A stretch of DNA of 64,000 nt from Albimonas pacifica (GTDB taxonomy: Bacteria; Pseudomonadota; Alphaproteobacteria; Rhodobacterales; Rhodobacteraceae): assembly GCF_900113695.1 (NCBI RefSeq), contig NZ_FOQH01000003.1:186001-250000 (forward strand). The letters are read 5' to 3'. Of this stretch, positions 8,204 through 16,380 are shown piece after piece (position 1 is the stretch's first letter; the number at the start of each line of letters is the position of its first letter). The notes below the pieces were generated by a model. The model was not told where the DNA came from and did not search any database. It was given only the letters and a program-made list of their open reading frames with translations. Both the position numbers and the translations under genes were made by a program.

Positions 8204-9217
8204 ATGAGCCAACGGCGCTCGGGGCGTCCGACGCTGGCCGACGTGGCGGCGCTGGCGGGGGTGGGGGCGATCACCGTCTCGCGCGCGCTGCGCCGGCCCG
8301 ACCAGGTCTCGCCCGCCACGCGCGAGCGGATCGCGCAGGCGGTGGCGGAGCTCAACTACATCCCCGACCCGCAGGCGCGGATCCTGGCCTCCGGCCGCTC
8401 GGACGTGATCGGGGTGATCCTGCCCAGCCTGACCAACAACGTCTACGCGGACGTGCTGCAGGGCATCTACGACGGGGTGGCGGGCACCGGCTTCCAGATC
8501 CAGATCGGCAACACCCGCTACGACCCGGAGGAGGAGGCGCGCCTCGCCCCGCTCTTCGCCTCCCAGCGCCCGGCGGCGATGCTGCTGACCGGCATCGACC
8601 AGACCCCCGCCACCCGCGCCCTGCTGGAAAGCGCGGGCTTCCCCATCGTGCAGATCATGGAGAAGGGCGACGACCCGATCGACATGATCATCGGCTTCTC
8701 CCATTTCGACGCCGCGCAGGCGGCGATCCGCCACCTGCTGGGGCGCGGCTACCGCCGGATCGGCGTGCTGGGCGCGCGCATGGACCCGCGCCTGATGCGC
8801 CGGCAGGAGGGCTGGCGCGCCGCCCTCTCCGAGGCGGGCCTGCCCTTGCGCGAGGCGATCTCGCCCGAGCCGTCCTCGGCCACCATGGGCCGGGCGCTGG
8901 CCTCGCGCCTGATGGACGCCGAGCCCGGGCTCGACGCGCTGTTCTGCGCCAACGACGACCTGGCGCTGGGCGCGCTGTTCGAATGCCAGGCCCGCGGCAT
9001 CGCGGTGCCGCGGGACTTCGGCATCGTGGGCTTCAACGACCTCGAGATGATGGCCGCCGCGGTGCCCTCGATCACCTCGGTCCAGACCCGGCGCTACCGC
9101 ATGGGCCGCCTCGGCATCGAGATGCTGGTCGAGCGCATCGCCGGCCGCCGCCCGGCCGAGCCCAACGTCGACCTCGGCTTCGAGCTGATCGAGCGCGAGA
9201 GCACCCGGCGCGGCTGA
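8204..9217 (+). CDS. LacI-family transcriptional regulator of the sugar-acid operon
   Basis: This 337-residue protein has a LacI helix-turn-helix at the N-terminus (TLADVAALAGVGAITVSRALRRP) and a periplasmic-binding-protein-like effector domain. The closest flavour is the GntR-type gluconate repressor subgroup (VIGVILPSLTNNVYADVLQGI). The start at 8204 puts the HTH at the usual distance from the N-terminus; the upstream in-frame extension is low-complexity and runs back towards the operator region. It is divergent from dctP, with two matching palindromes between them, so it very likely represses the TRAP/dgo operon and itself. The effector is probably the sugar acid or a keto-deoxy intermediate. 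Confidence 0.9.
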   Translation: MSQRRSGRPTLADVAALAGVGAITVSRALRRPDQVSPATRERIAQAVAELNYIPDPQARILASGRSDVIGVILPSLTNNVYADVLQGIYDGVAGTGFQIQIGNTRYDPEEEARLAPLFASQRPAAMLLTGIDQTPATRALLESAGFPIVQIMEKGDDPIDMIIGFSHFDAAQAAIRHLLGRGYRRIGVLGARMDPRLMRRQEGWRAALSEAGLPLREAISPEPSSATMGRALASRLMDAEPGLDALFCANDDLALGALFECQARGIAVPRDFGIVGFNDLEMMAAAVPSITSVQTRRYRMGRLGIEMLVERIAGRRPAEPNVDLGFELIERESTRRG

Positions 9218-9357
9218 CCCGGCCGGGCCCGGCGCTCCTCGGCGCCTTCGCCTCCCCTGGCCCTCCGCCCCTCCGCCCCTCTGCTCCGGAGGCGGGCGGG
9301 CTTGCTCCGCGGCCCCGCGCCCTCCAGACTTGCCGGCAGACAAGGGAGGAGGACCCG

Positions 9358-10215
9358 ATGACCCGCAGGACGCAGATCCTGGCCGACGACCTCTGCTTCG
9401 GGGAGGGGCCGCGCTGGCATGAAGGGCGGCTCTGGCTGTCGGACATGCACGACCACAAGGTGCTCGCCATCTCGCCCGACGGCGCGAAGGAGGTGATGCT
9501 GGAGCTGGAGGACCGGCCCAGCGGCCTCGGCTGGCTGCCCGACGGCGACCTGCTGGTGGTGGCGATGACCTCGCGCCGGCTGCTGCGGGTGCGGGACGGG
9601 GCGGTCTCGGTGCATGCCGATCTGCGGGAGCTCGCCGACTTCCACTGCAACGACCTGGTGGTGGCCGAGGACGGGACCGCCTTCGTGGGCAACTTCGGCT
9701 TCGACCTCGACGCCATGCTGCGGGGCGAGGCGGAGCCCGCCGCCACCCCGCTGATCCGCGTCGCCCCCGACGGCGCCGCCGCGCGGGTGGGGGAGCCGCT
9801 GAAGTTCCCCAACGGCATGGCCATCACCCCCGACGGCGGGACCCTGATCGTGGGCGAGACCCAGGGCGGGCGCCTCTCGGCCTATGACCTCGGCCCGGGC
9901 GGGACGCTCGCGAACTTCCGCGCCTGGGCGGCGCCGCCGGGTCTGCGCCCGGACGGCATCTGCCTCGACGCCGAGGGGGCGGTCTGGGTCGCCTCGCCCC
10001 GCCGCGGCGCCTGCGTGCGGGTGGCCGAGGGGGGCGCCGTGCTCGACGTGATCCCGGTCGAGACCGAGGCCTTCGCCTGCATGCTGGGGGGCGAGGACGG
10101 CCGCACCCTGCACATCCTCACGGCCCACAGCCACGACCGCGAGGAGACCCGCCGCCGCCGCTCGGGCCGGGTCGAGACGGTGCGCGTCGACGCCCCCCGC
10201 GCCGGCCGGCCCTGA
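9358..10215 (+). CDS. SMP-30/gluconolactonase-family lactonase
   Basis: This 285-residue six-bladed propeller of the SMP-30/gluconolaconase/LRE family would hydrolyse a sugar-acid lactone to the free acid. Metal-site residues visible are E16 (GEGPRW), N98 (FHCNDLVV), N152 (PNGMAIT) and D199 (RPDGICLD), matching the E/N/D ligand set of the family. GGGAGGAGGACCCG precedes the ATG. It lies 140 bp downstream of the LacI gene in the same orientation and may supply aldonate to the enzymes of the divergent operon. The substrate lactone is not determined. Confidence 0.87.
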   Translation: MTRRTQILADDLCFGEGPRWHEGRLWLSDMHDHKVLAISPDGAKEVMLELEDRPSGLGWLPDGDLLVVAMTSRRLLRVRDGAVSVHADLRELADFHCNDLVVAEDGTAFVGNFGFDLDAMLRGEAEPAATPLIRVAPDGAAARVGEPLKFPNGMAITPDGGTLIVGETQGGRLSAYDLGPGGTLANFRAWAAPPGLRPDGICLDAEGAVWVASPRRGACVRVAEGGAVLDVIPVETEAFACMLGGEDGRTLHILTAHSHDREETRRRRSGRVETVRVDAPRAGRP

Positions 10216-10532
10216 GCCGGCCGCGCCGCCGCCCCCCCCCCCCCCGGCCTGCGCGATCGCCTCGGCGACGGGGTCGGCGGGCGGGCGTCCCGTCCGCGCA
10301 GCGGGCGGCAGCGCCGCTCGCCGACCCGCCCCGAAGCGCCCGGTCCCCGGGGGGGCCTCGGGGCGCGGACGCGCGCGGGACGCCGGCGGCGCCGGGCCGG
10401 CGCGGGCGGCCCTCGCGTCCGCATCGCCCCGCCCGGCCGTCCCCCTCGCGGCCGCGCCCGCCGCCGCCGGCGGCGCGGAGCGGGCTGGGCGGCGCAGGGC
10501 CGGGCGGCGCGTCGCGGGGCCGGGGCGGAGGG
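10216..10532. other. Convergent intergenic region with C14 tract and repeat copy 1
   Basis: This 317-bp gap separates the lactonase gene from the convergent regulator-hydrolase gene. It holds a run of 14 cytosines (10232-10245), the first copy of the 57-bp direct repeat (10263-10319), and very GC-rich filler in which no credible gene was seen. A 14-bp stem (10271-10284 with 10314-10327, one G-U pair) could end transcription from either side. Confidence 0.7.
10263..10319 (+). repeat. 57-bp direct repeat, copy 1 (downstream of the regulator-hydrolase gene)
   Basis: The stretch from CGGCGACGGGGTCGG to GGCAGCGCCGCTC is identical to 12417-12473. Weaker similarity (GCCTGCGC to the left, a C/G-rich CCGCCC segment to the right) extends the match. 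The copy overlaps one arm of a hairpin. Confidence 0.9.
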
Positions 10533-12272
10533 CTAGACCCCGTGCTCGGCCAGGAACAGCCCCACCGTCTCCAGCGCCCCCCGCCAGGCGGGTTCGCGGT
10601 CGACGAGGATGTGATTGCGGCTCTCCACCGGCACGAAGCGCGCGCCGGGGATGCCGCGGGCCACGGCGCGCGCCATCTCCAGCGGGATCCGCAGGTCGTC
10701 TCGCGCATGCATCACGATGGTCGGCGCCTTGACCAGCGCCAGTCGCTCGCGCACGTCGATCCAGCCGAAGGCGTCCTGGAAGCGCGCGGCGTTGCAGGGC
10801 GAGGCGGTCAGCCGCTGGAACTCGTCGAACCAGGCCAGCTCCTCGTGCGTCGCGTCGGGCATGAAGGTCTGCGAGAAGATGTGCCGGTAGGCCGGATTGT
10901 CCGTGCCCCAGCCCACCTCCGTCAGCTGGCGCACCGCCTCGCGCCGCGCCTGCTCCTCGGGCGTCGCGTCCAGCCGCCAGCCGGCGGCGTAGCTGCCGAA
11001 CAGCACCAGGGCCGAGACCCGCTCGGGATGCCGGACCGCGTATTCGATCGAGACGGCGGCCCCCTGGCTGATCCCCAGCAGGGGGAACCGCTCCAGCCCG
11101 AGGTGGTCGGCCACCGCCTCCAGGTCGGTCACGAAGGCCTCGAAGCTCAGGTCGTCCACGTCCCAGTCCGACAGGCCGCAGCCCCGCTCGTCATAGCGGA
11201 TGAAGGTGCGCAGGCGGGCGATCTCGGCGAAGGTGCGCCCCCAGATCGGGCTCCCCCAGTCGTATTCGAGGTGGTTGAGCCAGTTCGCCGCTTTCAGCAT
11301 CGGCGGCCCCGCGCCGACCGTGGCCCAGGCGATCTTCACCCGGTCCGAGGTCTCGCAGAATCCGATCCGCTGGGCCCGCAGCGCGCGCGAGCGCGCCCGC
11401 GCCCCCGGCCGCCGCCCCGGGCCCGTCGCGACCAGAGGCGCGGCCGCCGCATCCGCCGCCTGGCGCGCGGCCAGCGCCGCGCGCGCCGCCCGCCGCGCCG
11501 CCGCCGGATCGCGCCCCGGAGCCGCCGCGGCAGTCGGGGCGGCTGCGGACATCGGGGCGGCTGCGGCCGGCGGCGCGGCCAGGGCCTCTGCCCGCGTCGC
11601 CTGCGCGACGGCGACGGCCCGGCCGGCGGTCGCGCGCTCATGGCGCTCGACCCCCACCGGGTCGGCCTCGCGCCACAGGCGCCGCCATTTCTCCGAGGCG
11701 AGCCCCGCCGCATCCGGATGCAGCGCCATGCGCCGCAGCAGCTCCACCCGCGCGGCGCGCGCGTCCTCCCGCTCGGCGGCGAGCCAGGCGTCGAAGCCCT
11801 CGACCCCGGCGCCGTCCAGACCGTCGAAGGGCAGCGCGTCGAGGCGCCGGGCCATCTCCTCCAGCGCCGGGAGAGGGGGGTCCCCGTCGGGGGCGCGCAG
11901 CCGGGCGTGGATCTCCAGCAGGTCGACCGAGACGCCCTCGCCGTCGAAGCGCACCCGCTCGCGGTCGGCGACGATGCGCGGGCGGTCGGGGGCGTCGACC
12001 ACCGGGCGCAGCTTGCTCAGCGACCAGCGCAGGGCGGCGCGGGGATCGTCGGGCAGGTTCCAGAACAGCTCGCACAGCCGCTCGCGCCGGTGCGGCCGCC
12101 CGGTGGCCACCAGCAGCGCCAGCAGCGCGCGCGCCTTGCGCGAGGCGGGAAGCGGCGCCGCCTCGCCCGCGCGCTCGACCCGCAGTTCGCCCAGCAGCGA
12201 AATCTTCAAATCGGTCAAGGCCCGGCCGCTCCCACCCAGGTTGAACTCGCCCGCCTCCTCCGGCCATAGCAC
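10533..12272 (-). CDS. SARP/BTAD winged-helix regulator fused to an alpha/beta hydrolase
   Basis: The product is about 579 residues. Residues 22-115 form a SARP-type winged helix ([16 protein letters not shown], then [28 protein letters not shown]), and 120-215 a BTAD-like helical domain. A long Ala/Pro/Arg linker runs to about 300. Residues 303-579 are an alpha/beta hydrolase with nucleophile S402 in GISQG, acid D525 or D526 in HARDD, and H554 in SRNHILVD, so the triad looks intact. The hydrolase part resembles the domain fused to signalling modules in other bacteria. It may sense or degrade a small ester or lactone and control genes nearby. The start is uncertain: a GTG at 12272 has a weak ribosome site, and a TTG at residue 19 is possible. 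No operon partners are seen. Confidence 0.8.
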   Translation of the reverse strand: MLWPEEAGEFNLGGSGRALTDLKISLLGELRVERAGEAAPLPASRKARALLALLVATGRPHRRERLCELFWNLPDDPRAALRWSLSKLRPVVDAPDRPRIVADRERVRFDGEGVSVDLLEIHARLRAPDGDPPLPALEEMARRLDALPFDGLDGAGVEGFDAWLAAEREDARAARVELLRRMALHPDAAGLASEKWRRLWREADPVGVERHERATAGRAVAVAQATRAEALAAPPAAAAPMSAAAPTAAAAPGRDPAAARRAARAALAARQAADAAAAPLVATGPGRRPGARARSRALRAQRIGFCETSDRVKIAWATVGAGPPMLKAANWLNHLEYDWGSPIWGRTFAEIARLRTFIRYDERGCGLSDWDVDDLSFEAFVTDLEAVADHLGLERFPLLGISQGAAVSIEYAVRHPERVSALVLFGSYAAGWRLDATPEEQARREAVRQLTEVGWGTDNPAYRHIFSQTFMPDATHEELAWFDEFQRLTASPCNAARFQDAFGWIDVRERLALVKAPTIVMHARDDLRIPLEMARAVARGIPGARFVPVESRNHILVDREPAWRGALETVGLFLAEHGV

Positions 12273-12416
12273 CCGCTTCGCAGGCGCCGCAACGTTTCCG
12301 CGCGCGTCATGCAGCGGCGGTTCAGAAGGCGGCTCGCCCGCCCTTTCCGCGATGTCCGAATGCGGTCCCGCCCGGCCGGTCCCGGCGCGGTCCCCGCCGC
12401 CTGCGCCTGCGCCCCC

Positions 12417-12473
12417 CGGCGACGGGGTCGGCGGGCGGGCGTCCCGTCCGCGCAGCGGGCGGCAGCGCCGCTC
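12417..12473 (+). repeat. 57-bp direct repeat, copy 2 (upstream of the regulator-hydrolase gene)
   Basis: Exact match in the same orientation to 10263-10319. The two copies bracket the fused regulator-hydrolase gene and little else, so recombination between them would remove it precisely. Confidence 0.9.
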
Positions 12474-12499
12474 CGCCGGCCCGCCCCCGAACCCCGCCC

Positions 12500-12526
12500 T
12501 TGTTTTTGCGAGACGCCCGGTCTAAT
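12500..12526 (+). promoter_or_regulatory. acuI promoter with overlapping palindrome
   Basis: TTGTTT (12500-12505) and TCTAAT (12521-12526, one mismatch to the -10 consensus, but with a short 15-bp spacer) precede acuI. The interrupted palindrome AGACGCCCGGTCT (12511-12523; arms AGAC/GTCT) overlaps the -10 and is a candidate site for the AcuR-like regulator encoded at 15685. Confidence 0.4.
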
Positions 12527-12583
12527 CGGGTCGCCAACGCCGCGCGGGCCGTCCCGAGGCCCGCCGCAGGGAAGGAGACCCCG

Positions 12584-13576
12584 ATGTTCGACGCGATCCT
12601 GATCGACAAGGCCGACGACGCCCAGAGCGTGAGCCTCACGCAGCTCGACGACGCCGCCCTCCCCGAGGGCGACGTCACCGTGCGCATCGCCGCCTCGACC
12701 CTGAACTACAAGGACGCGCTGGCGATCACCGGCAAGAGCCCGGTGGTGCGCAAGTTCCCCATGGTCCCCGGCATCGACTTCTCGGGCGTGGTCGAGTCCT
12801 CCGACTCCCCCGACTGGAAGCCCGGCGACCGCGTGGTCCTCAACGGCTGGGGCGTGGGCGAGACCCACTGGGGCGGCCTCGCCGGCAAGGCCCGGGTGAA
12901 GGGCGAATGGCTGGTCCCCCTGCCGTCGGCCTTCTCCATGCGGCAGGCGATGGCCATCGGCACCGCCGGCTACACCGCGATGCTCTGCGTCATGGCGCTC
13001 GAGCGCCAGGGCGTGACCGCCGACAAGGGCCCGATCCTGGTCACCGGCGCCGCCGGCGGCGTCGGCTCGGTCGCCGTCGCCCTGCTGGCGAAGCTCGGCC
13101 ACGAGGTCCACGCCGTCACCGGCCGCCCGGAGGAGAGCGACTACATCAAGGCGCTGGGCGCGACCGAGATCCTCGACCGCGCCGAGTTCTCCGAGAAGGG
13201 CCGCCCGCTGGGCAAGGAGCGCTTCGCCGGCGCGGTGGACGTGGCCGGCGGCCAGGTGCTCGCCAACGTGCTCTCGATGATCCGCTATCGCGGCGCGGTC
13301 GCGGCCTGCGGGCTCGCCGCCGGGATGGGCCTTCCCGCGACCGTGGCGCCCTTCATCCTGCGCAACGTGACGCTCGCCGGCGTCGACTCGGTGATGTGCC
13401 CCAAGCCCGACCGGATCGAGGCCTGGACCCGTCTCGCCGCCGACCTCGACCCCGGGCTGCTCGAGTCGATGACCCACGAGGTCCCGCTCTCCGAGGCGAT
13501 CCCGACCTGCGAGCGTCTCCTCGCCGGCCAGGTCCGCGGCCGCGCGGTGGTGCCGATCGATCCCTCGATCTCCTGA
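12584..13576 (+). CDS. acuI: Acrylyl-CoA reductase (NADPH), AcuI/YhdH type
   Basis: This 330-residue zinc-independent medium-chain reductase would reduce acrylyl-CoA to propanoyl-CoA, detoxifying acrylate formed from DMSP or 3-hydroxypropionate. It carries [16 protein letters not shown] and [12 protein letters not shown] in the catalytic domain, [15 protein letters not shown] as typical of AcuI/YhdH, and the nucleotide-binding [34 protein letters not shown] precedes the ATG at 12584. The AcuR-like regulator gene four genes downstream supports the assignment, although the family is broad. No DMSP lyase gene (dddL or similar) is visible nearby. Confidence 0.88.
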   Translation: MFDAILIDKADDAQSVSLTQLDDAALPEGDVTVRIAASTLNYKDALAITGKSPVVRKFPMVPGIDFSGVVESSDSPDWKPGDRVVLNGWGVGETHWGGLAGKARVKGEWLVPLPSAFSMRQAMAIGTAGYTAMLCVMALERQGVTADKGPILVTGAAGGVGSVAVALLAKLGHEVHAVTGRPEESDYIKALGATEILDRAEFSEKGRPLGKERFAGAVDVAGGQVLANVLSMIRYRGAVAACGLAAGMGLPATVAPFILRNVTLAGVDSVMCPKPDRIEAWTRLAADLDPGLLESMTHEVPLSEAIPTCERLLAGQVRGRAVVPIDPSIS

Positions 13577-13587
13577 TCCGAGCCCTC

Positions 13588-13613
13588 CCGCCCCGGCCCG
13601 CGCGCCGGGGCGG
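13588..13613 (+). terminator. Stem-loop after acuI
   Basis: Perfect 10-bp arms (CCGCCCCGGC, 13588-13597, and complement, 13604-13613) with a six-base loop lie 12 bases after the acuI stop. There is no clear T-run, so it may stabilise or attenuate the transcript rather than end it. Confidence 0.45.
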
Positions 13614-13667
13614 CCTCCACGCCCCGCCCGGGCCCCGCCCGCGGCGACCCGCCCAAGGACCGATCCC

Positions 13668-14243
13668 ATGACCGCCGACCTGCCCGTCAGCCGCTTCCCC
13701 GTCCCGACCCTCGCCGAGATGCCCGACGACATCCGCGAGCGGATCGAGGCCGTGCAGGAGAAGTCCGGCTTCATCCCCAACGTGTTCCTTGTCCTCGCCC
13801 ACCGGCCCGACGAGTTCCGCGCCTTCTTCGCCTATCACGACGCGCTGATGGACAAGCCCGGGAACCTCACCAAGGCCGAGCGCGAGATGATCGTGGTCGC
13901 GACCTCCAACCTCAACCAGTGCCAGTACTGCGTCATCGCCCATGGCGCGATCCTGCGGATCCGGGCCAAGAACCCGCTGATCGCCGACCAGGTGGCGATC
14001 AACTACCGCAAGGCCGACATCACGCCCCGCCAGAAGGCGATGCTCGACTTCGCCGTCAAGGTCTCCCAGACCGCCGAGGCGGTGAGCGAGGCCGACATCG
14101 ACGCGCTCAAGGCCCACGGCTTCGACGAGGACGACGTCTGGGACATCGCCGGCATCGCCGCCTTCTTCGCGCTGTCGAACCGGATGGCCAACGTCACCGG
14201 AATGCGGCCGAACCCCGAGTTCTACGCCATGGGCCGCGGCTGA
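13668..14243 (+). CDS. AhpD-like peroxidase-related protein
   Basis: This 191-residue protein of the uncharacterised peroxidase-related branch of the AhpD/carboxymuconolactone decarboxylase superfamily has the redox motif C85-x-x-C88 with H92 (QCQYCVIAH). It also has the family pattern SGFIPNVFLVLAHRPDEFRAFFAYHDALM. Such proteins act in cytoplasmic thiol redox reactions, often as alkylhydroperoxidases. It is followed ten bases later by a second, smaller AhpD-like gene. Acrylate reacts with thiols, so a redox or thiol-protection role in an acrylate module is plausible but inferred. Confidence 0.85.
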   Translation: MTADLPVSRFPVPTLAEMPDDIRERIEAVQEKSGFIPNVFLVLAHRPDEFRAFFAYHDALMDKPGNLTKAEREMIVVATSNLNQCQYCVIAHGAILRIRAKNPLIADQVAINYRKADITPRQKAMLDFAVKVSQTAEAVSEADIDALKAHGFDEDDVWDIAGIAAFFALSNRMANVTGMRPNPEFYAMGRG

Positions 14244-14253
14244 GGAGGACGAC

Positions 14254-14622
14254 ATGCTGCTCGACTGGATCTCCTACCTGCGCGAGGGCCGGCGCGCCGG
14301 CGCGAAGCTCGCCAAGGCCAACCCCAGGATGGTCGAGGGCTTCCAGGCCCTCTCGGCCGGGCAGAACGGGAACGGCGCGCTCGACGCCCGCACGCGCGAG
14401 CTGATCGCGCTGGCGGTCGCCGTGACCACCCGCTGCGACACCTGCATCGCGGTCCACGCCGACCGCGCCCGCCAGGCCGGCGTGACCGAGGCCGAGCTCG
14501 CCGACGCCATGGGCACCGCCGTCGCGCTGAACGCCGGCGCCGCCTACAGCTACGCCATGCGCACCATGGAGGCCTTCGAGCAGCTCGGCGCGAAGGACGG
14601 CGCCGGGACGCCGGCCTCGTGA
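14254..14622 (+). CDS. Carboxymuconolactone decarboxylase/AhpD family protein
   Basis: This 122-residue protein is of the short CMD/AhpD type with C61-x-x-C64 and H68 in RCDTCIAVHAD, then QAGVTEAELADAMGTAVALNAG. The two cysteines and histidine are the catalytic set of AhpD-like alkylhydroperoxidases. TGAGGAGGACGAC precedes the ATG. Together with the preceding gene it forms a tandem pair of different subfamilies, which may work in sequence or as partners. Its substrate is unknown. Confidence 0.87.
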   Translation: MLLDWISYLREGRRAGAKLAKANPRMVEGFQALSAGQNGNGALDARTRELIALAVAVTTRCDTCIAVHADRARQAGVTEAELADAMGTAVALNAGAAYSYAMRTMEAFEQLGAKDGAGTPAS

Positions 14623-14665
14623 CCGCCTCCGCGGCCCCCCGCCTTCGGGCGACGGCCGCCGATCC

Positions 14666-14695
14666 GGCGCGGCGGCGGTCCTCCGCCGCCGCGCC
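14666..14695 (+). terminator. GC-rich 13-bp stem-loop
   Basis: Perfect 13-bp arms (14666-14678 and 14683-14695) with a TCCT loop lie between the CMD-family gene and the transporter gene. There is no T-run. It could be a Rho-dependent end or an mRNA stabiliser. Confidence 0.45.
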
Positions 14696-14728
14696 TCCCG
14701 CCGGCTCGGCCCTGCCCGGAGCCCGCCC

Positions 14729-15688
14729 ATGATCGGCATGATGATCGTGGCGCTGGCCCCCACCGCCCTGCTGATCGGGCTGGGCCACGTGCTGCGCTGG
14801 CGCACCGCGCTGCTGCCCGAGGCGTTCTGGCCGCCGGCCGAGAAGCTCGCCTATTTCGTGCTGCTGCCCGCCCTGATCGTGCACGGGCTGGCCACCGCCG
14901 ATCTCTCCGAGGTGCCGGTCGGCGCGATGGTCGCGGCCATCGGCCTGCCGCTGGTGATCACCGGCGCCGGGCTGGCGCTGGCGCGCCGCCCGCTGGGGAT
15001 CGAGCCGGCGGCCTTCACCTCGGTCTTCCAGGGGGGCGTGCGGTTCAACAACTACGTCGGCGTCACCGCGGCGCTGGCGCTGTTCGGGCCGCAGGCGGCC
15101 GCCCTCTCGGCCATCGCCATCGCCACCATCGTGCCGATCGCCAACGTGCTCTGCGTCACCGTCTTCGCCCGCTACGTCCCCGGCGGGGCGTCCGAGGACG
15201 GCTCCGCCGCCGGCCAGGCCAGCGTCCTGCACACGCTCAAGCTGCTCTCGCGCAATCCGCTGATCCTCGCCTGCGTCCTGGGCATCGCGCTGCACGCCTT
15301 CCACCTGGGCCTGCCGCCGGGGGTGGAGGGGTTCTTCAAGGCGCTGGGCCAGGCGGCCCTGCCGCTGGGCCTGCTGTGCGTGGGCGCGGCCCTCGACCGC
15401 GAGTCGCTCGGCCGCTCGCCGCGGCTGGCGGTGATCTCCTCGGTCGCGAAGTTCGGGGCGATGCCGCTGCTGACCGCGCTGGGCTGCCTCGCCTTCGGGC
15501 TGACCGGCGCCCCCGCCATGCTGGCGGTGCTGTTCAACGCCCTGCCCACGGCGTCCTCGTCCTACGTCCTCGCCCGCCAGCTCGGCGGCGACGCGCCGCT
15601 GATGGCGAGCCTCGTCGCCACCCAGACCGTCGTCGCCGTGATCACCGTGCCGCTGGCGATGATCGCCGCCCAGGCGGTGTTCCCGTGA
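14729..15688 (+). CDS. AEC (auxin efflux carrier)-family transporter
   Basis: This 319-residue inner-membrane protein has about ten hydrophobic spans in the AEC/malonate-carrier arrangement: five spans, a central loop (about 152-175), then five more. The FQGGVRFNNYVGVTAALALFG and LFNALPTASSSYVLARQLGGD stretches are family signatures. AEC members move small carboxylates, so export or uptake of acrylate, propionate or 3-hydroxypropionate is a reasonable guess. Its stop codon overlaps the GTG start of the following TetR gene, so carrier and regulator are translationally coupled. Confidence 0.85.
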   Translation: MIGMMIVALAPTALLIGLGHVLRWRTALLPEAFWPPAEKLAYFVLLPALIVHGLATADLSEVPVGAMVAAIGLPLVITGAGLALARRPLGIEPAAFTSVFQGGVRFNNYVGVTAALALFGPQAAALSAIAIATIVPIANVLCVTVFARYVPGGASEDGSAAGQASVLHTLKLLSRNPLILACVLGIALHAFHLGLPPGVEGFFKALGQAALPLGLLCVGAALDRESLGRSPRLAVISSVAKFGAMPLLTALGCLAFGLTGAPAMLAVLFNALPTASSSYVLARQLGGDAPLMASLVATQTVVAVITVPLAMIAAQAVFP

Positions 15689-16332
15689 CCGGGCCGGACG
15701 AGCCTCCGCGCCGCCGCGGCCGCCCGCCCCGCGACCAGGCCCGCCAGGCCGAGGCGCGCGAGAAGCTGCTGCGCGCGGGCGTGGCGCTGCTGACCGAGCG
15801 GGGCTTCGGCGCCGTGGGCCTCGACGAGATCCTGTCGGCCGTGGGCGTGCCCAAGGGCAGCTTCTACCACTACTTCGGGTCGAAGGCGGATTTCGGCCTC
15901 GCCCTGATCGAGGCCTACGCCGCCTATTTCGCCCGCAAGCTCGACCGCTGGTTCCTCGACGAGCGTCTCTCGCCCCTCGACCGCCTGCGCGCCTTCGTCG
16001 ACGACGCCCGCGCAGGCATGGCGCGGCACCAGTGGCGCCGCGGCTGCCTGGTGGGCAACCTGGGGCAGGAGATCGGCGTGCTCCCCGAGCCGTTCCGCGA
16101 CGCCCTGCGCGCCGTGCTCGCCGACTGGGAGGCCCGCACCGCCCGCCTGCTCGAGGCCGCGCGGCAGGCGGGCGAGATCGCCCCCACCGCCGACCCCGAC
16201 CGCCTCGCCTCGCATTTCTGGATCGGCTGGGAGGGCGCGGTCCTGCGCGCCAAGCTCGAGCGCGGCCCCGAGCCGCTGGAGCGCTTCGCCGAAGGCTTCC
16301 TCGAGATGATCGAGCGCCGCCCCGCCCCCTGA
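15685..16332 (+). CDS. acuR: TetR-family regulator, AcuR-like
   Basis: This 215-residue TetR protein closely follows Rhodobacter AcuR in pattern: an N-terminal RRRGRPP tail, the HTH GFGAVGLDEILSAVGVPKGSFYHYFGSKADFGLALIEAY, then RRGCLVGNLGQEIGVLPE and FWIGWEGAVLRAKLE. AcuR represses the acu genes and is released by acrylate. The GTG start overlaps the transporter stop (GTGA). A candidate operator overlaps the acuI promoter about 3 kb upstream. The broader family (TetR_C_16-like domains) also includes regulators of electrophile stress, so the acrylate effector is likely but not proven. Confidence 0.78.
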   Translation: MTGPDEPPRRRGRPPRDQARQAEAREKLLRAGVALLTERGFGAVGLDEILSAVGVPKGSFYHYFGSKADFGLALIEAYAAYFARKLDRWFLDERLSPLDRLRAFVDDARAGMARHQWRRGCLVGNLGQEIGVLPEPFRDALRAVLADWEARTARLLEAARQAGEIAPTADPDRLASHFWIGWEGAVLRAKLERGPEPLERFAEGFLEMIERRPAP

Positions 16333-16380
16333 GGCCCCCCCGGACGCCCGTGCCGCCCGGCGGCTACGCCCCCGCCCCGC

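Larger units (their letters stand above)
12273..12583. other. Divergent intergenic region with repeat copy 2 and acuI promoter
   Basis: This 311-bp gap separates the fused regulator gene (leftward) from acuI (rightward). It contains the second copy of the 57-bp repeat and, nearer acuI, a less GC-rich patch with a likely promoter and operator. No gene was seen. Confidence 0.7.
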
